Of a stretch of 64,000 nt of DNA, positions 62,253 through 64,000 are shown one piece after another. Made by a program: the position numbers and the translations under genes. The DNA is from DAOMNO01 sp035443885 (lineage in GTDB: Bacteria > Planctomycetota > Phycisphaerae > Phycisphaerales > SM1A02), in NCBI GenBank assembly GCA_035443885.1, contig DAOMNO010000015.1:1-64000 (forward strand), in the 5' to 3' direction. Within the stretch, counting starts at the first letter, position 1. Every line of letters begins with the position of its first letter. Below the pieces are notes generated by a model. That model worked only from the letters and a program-made list of their open reading frames with translations, was not told the DNA's origin and searched no databases.

Positions 62253-63065
62253 ATGCCTGCCATGTCTGATCGCGTTGATCTCTATCGCAACACATATGGC
62301 AACTTCGGCGATCAGATTCTGACTGAGATTCGTCAAGAAGTCTTTGGCGTTGACCTCGGGCAGAACAGTTGGACCACCGCAGAGGAATACGACCGCTTCT
62401 GCGATTGGCTTGCACCTCTATCGGGGCCTGACTCGCATGTACTCGAAGTCGCCTGCGGTTCCGGCGGGCCTGCGCTCCGTCTCTCGAATCGCTGCGGATG
62501 CCGCGTAACAGGAATTGATGTCAACGAAGAGGCAATCACAACTGCGAAGCAAACCGCTTCGGCGAGGGCCGGTGATGTGCAGTTCGTTCTTGCCGACATG
62601 AATAAACCGCTGCCGTTCGAAGAGGAGACCTTCGCCGGAATCCTCTGCAATGATTCCATGAATCATTTCGCCGACCGCCTTGCCGTGCTGCGCGAGTGGC
62701 ATCGCGTGTTGAAACCGAAAGGTCGCTGCGTGTTCACCGATCCGGTTGTCATCACCGGGCCTGTGTCGAACGCCGAACTGTCGGCTCGCAGCAACATCGG
62801 CTTCTTCCTATTCGTGCCGCTGGACATGACCGAACGATTCATCCGTGAAGCGGGTTTCATCATCATCGCTTGCGAGGACGCGACAGAGAACATCGCGATG
62901 ACCTCCGGTCGCTGGCACGCAGCCCGCCTGCAACGTCGCGATAATCTGTTGAGAATCGAAGGCGAAGAGCGCTACGAAGGACTGCAACAGTTCTTTCATG
63001 CCGTACATACACTCACCAGTGAACGACGACTCTCTCGATTCGTCTATTTCATTGAGAAGTCGTAA
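62253..63065 (+). CDS. SAM-dependent class I methyltransferase
   Basis: 270 residues (an in-frame ATG three codons later is an alternative). SAM motif I VLEVACGSGGPALRLS (about 63-78), acidic post-I GIDVNEEAI, and motif VLREWHRVLKPKGRCVFTDP match the UbiE/Methyltransf_11 class, closest in character to enzymes that methylate small molecules. Substrate unknown. The GNAT gene follows after 29 bases. Confidence 0.87.
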   Translation: MPAMSDRVDLYRNTYGNFGDQILTEIRQEVFGVDLGQNSWTTAEEYDRFCDWLAPLSGPDSHVLEVACGSGGPALRLSNRCGCRVTGIDVNEEAITTAKQTASARAGDVQFVLADMNKPLPFEEETFAGILCNDSMNHFADRLAVLREWHRVLKPKGRCVFTDPVVITGPVSNAELSARSNIGFFLFVPLDMTERFIREAGFIIIACEDATENIAMTSGRWHAARLQRRDNLLRIEGEERYEGLQQFFHAVHTLTSERRLSRFVYFIEKS

Positions 63066-63094
63066 GCTGGCATCTTTCAGATGCGAATTCTGCT

Positions 63095-63655
63095 ATGGAA
63101 TCTGTCCAACCAATCTGCACGACTCCGCGAATGATCGAACGCCTCCTCCCGCCGGCTGATGACGCAACGATCCGCGGTCTCGCGCTGCTTTTGATCGATG
63201 CGGTCGATTCCGGCGCTGCTGTAACTTTTCTTGCCCCGCTCGCGCTCGATCGCGCCGTGGAATGGTGGCGCAAAACCGTCAATGAAAGCCGTGAAGGAGC
63301 GATTTTTCTCATTGCTCGCGACGAGGCGGGCATTACCGGCACGGTGCAAGTTCAGCCAGTATGGGCAGTAAACCAGATGCACCGCGCAGAAATCGCGAAG
63401 CTGCTGGTGCACCGCCGCGCTCGCGGCGCTGGACTGGGCAGGCGATTGATGGAAGCAGCGGAAGACGCAGCCCGACGCGCAGGCTTCACGCTGCTCACGC
63501 TGGACACCAAACGCGGCGATGCGGCGGACAACCTCTACCGAAGCATGGGGTGGACCTGCCTGGGAGCGATCCCGGGATACGCATTCGACCCGGACGGCAG
63601 AACGCTCCACGATGCGGCCATTTTCTATAAGCATCTCGCAGCCACAAACTTGTAA
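63095..63655 (+). CDS. GNAT-family N-acetyltransferase
   Basis: 186 residues. The acetyl-CoA loop RRARGAGLGRRLMEAAEDAA (RxxGxG) and the following strand LLTLDTKRGDAADNLYRSMG are typical of GNAT enzymes acting on small amines. An alternative ATG lies 12 codons in (MIERLLPPADD). Likely co-transcribed with the methyltransferase upstream. Confidence 0.88.
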   Translation: MESVQPICTTPRMIERLLPPADDATIRGLALLLIDAVDSGAAVTFLAPLALDRAVEWWRKTVNESREGAIFLIARDEAGITGTVQVQPVWAVNQMHRAEIAKLLVHRRARGAGLGRRLMEAAEDAARRAGFTLLTLDTKRGDAADNLYRSMGWTCLGAIPGYAFDPDGRTLHDAAIFYKHLAATNL

Positions 63656-63832
63656 CTGCGTTGCTTGCGAATTGCTCGCCGCTGTACGAGATTGGCCGCT
63701 ACGACAACGAGGCAAAATCTCAGAATTTTAGGGGTTCGGGGCCTCCATCTCGCTTGGTATTACGAGGGCTTCTCAACTGGCATCGGTTTCCGTTCTCGCT
63801 GCCCTCACCTGCTTCAGCCTTTGGAGATCACC

Positions 63833-64000
63833 ATGACATTGGAGAGATTGCAAACCGTGCTTATTGGGACATTGATGCGAGCCGCCTGCATCGGCGCTGC
63901 ACTGACCGCAGCCAGTGTTGCGCATGCACAATGCGATCAGTGGGATCCATTTGTCATCGGCGCGTTCAACGGCGTGAACGGCTCTGTTTCTGCGACCATC
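63833..64000 (+). CDS. Partial secreted protein (runs off window)
   Basis: 56 codons visible from an ATG preceded by TTGGAGATCACC. Signal peptide about 1-32 (MRAACIGAALTAASVAHAQ) then CDQWDPFVIGAFNGVNGSVS, which resembles the start of planctomycete repeat proteins of the 'W...GxFNGxNG' propeller type. The rest lies beyond the window, so any C-terminal tail cannot be judged. Confidence 0.7.
   Translation, partial: MTLERLQTVLIGTLMRAACIGAALTAASVAHAQCDQWDPFVIGAFNGVNGSVSATI

Overview
The window reads as chromosomal DNA from a planctomycete, most likely of the Phycisphaerae. Four secreted proteins end in the cysteine-flanked 'DLNxDxxVDVxDLLxLLGSWG' dockerin-like tails typical of that group. Other pointers are Hanks-type Ser/Thr kinases carrying TPR or WD40 domains next to ECF sigma factors of the planctomycete type, a PEP-CTERM-like sorting tail (PAPG, hydrophobic segment, RRRR), moderately high GC and frequent GTG starts. 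This placement is inference from sequence character; no 16S gene is present.

Layout. 1-0.7 kb: two small minus-strand ORFs that look like a mobile-element remnant. 0.7-11.7 kb: plus-strand housekeeping genes (elbB, a FlgI-like lipoprotein, smc, rsmG, a DinG-like helicase, phosphomannomutase). 11.8-17.8 kb: a secreted vanadium-haloperoxidase-like protein, a lipase-like hydrolase, a Cys-rich secreted protein and a helical secreted protein. 17.9-20 kb: a tightly overlapping operon of HEAT lipoprotein, HATPase, STAS and MlaE-type permease. 20-28.4 kb: FkbM methyltransferase, citrate synthase, guanine deaminase, rhomboid-TPR, trpF, moaC, an amidohydrolase and a lipoprotein. 28.4-33.6 kb: exported proteins, a hydrolase that lacks its nucleophile, a DUF1428 protein, and a membrane-protein/XRE-regulator pair with a two-operator promoter. 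33.7-37.5 kb: a kinase-TPR and a D-amino-acid-oxidase-like lipoprotein. 37.6-51.5 kb: sucC, a 986-residue secreted dockerin-tailed protein, an ECF sigma plus kinase-TPR pair, a kinase-WD40, a globin, a second ECF sigma and an RCC1-repeat secreted protein. 51.8-64 kb: tRNA-Val, pdxA, an orphan dockerin tail, mutY with a NifU_N-like gene, tRNA-Gly, membrane glycosyltransferases, a hot-dog thioesterase, an NqrB/RnfD-like protein with Sel1 repeats, hutU, a methyltransferase, a GNAT and the start of a further secreted protein.

How the parts fit. Much of the non-housekeeping content concerns the cell surface and its control: exported proteins sharing one C-terminal tail type, and kinases and sigma factors that could regulate such genes. 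The strongest observations are: (i) the D-amino-acid-oxidase-like lipoprotein appears circularly permuted, with its normally C-terminal FAD-binding segment placed ahead of the GxGxxG fold; (ii) mononucleotide tracts sit where slippage would matter, G9 inside an ECF sigma gene and C10 between a putative -35 and -10; (iii) the XRE pair has two exactly mirrored 18-bp operators laid over the -35 and -10; (iv) a HATPase-STAS pair is translationally coupled to an MlaE permease; (v) several enzymes lack expected residues (alpha/beta hydrolase, DinG-like helicase). No CRISPR array, rRNA, complete prophage or complete insertion sequence was seen.
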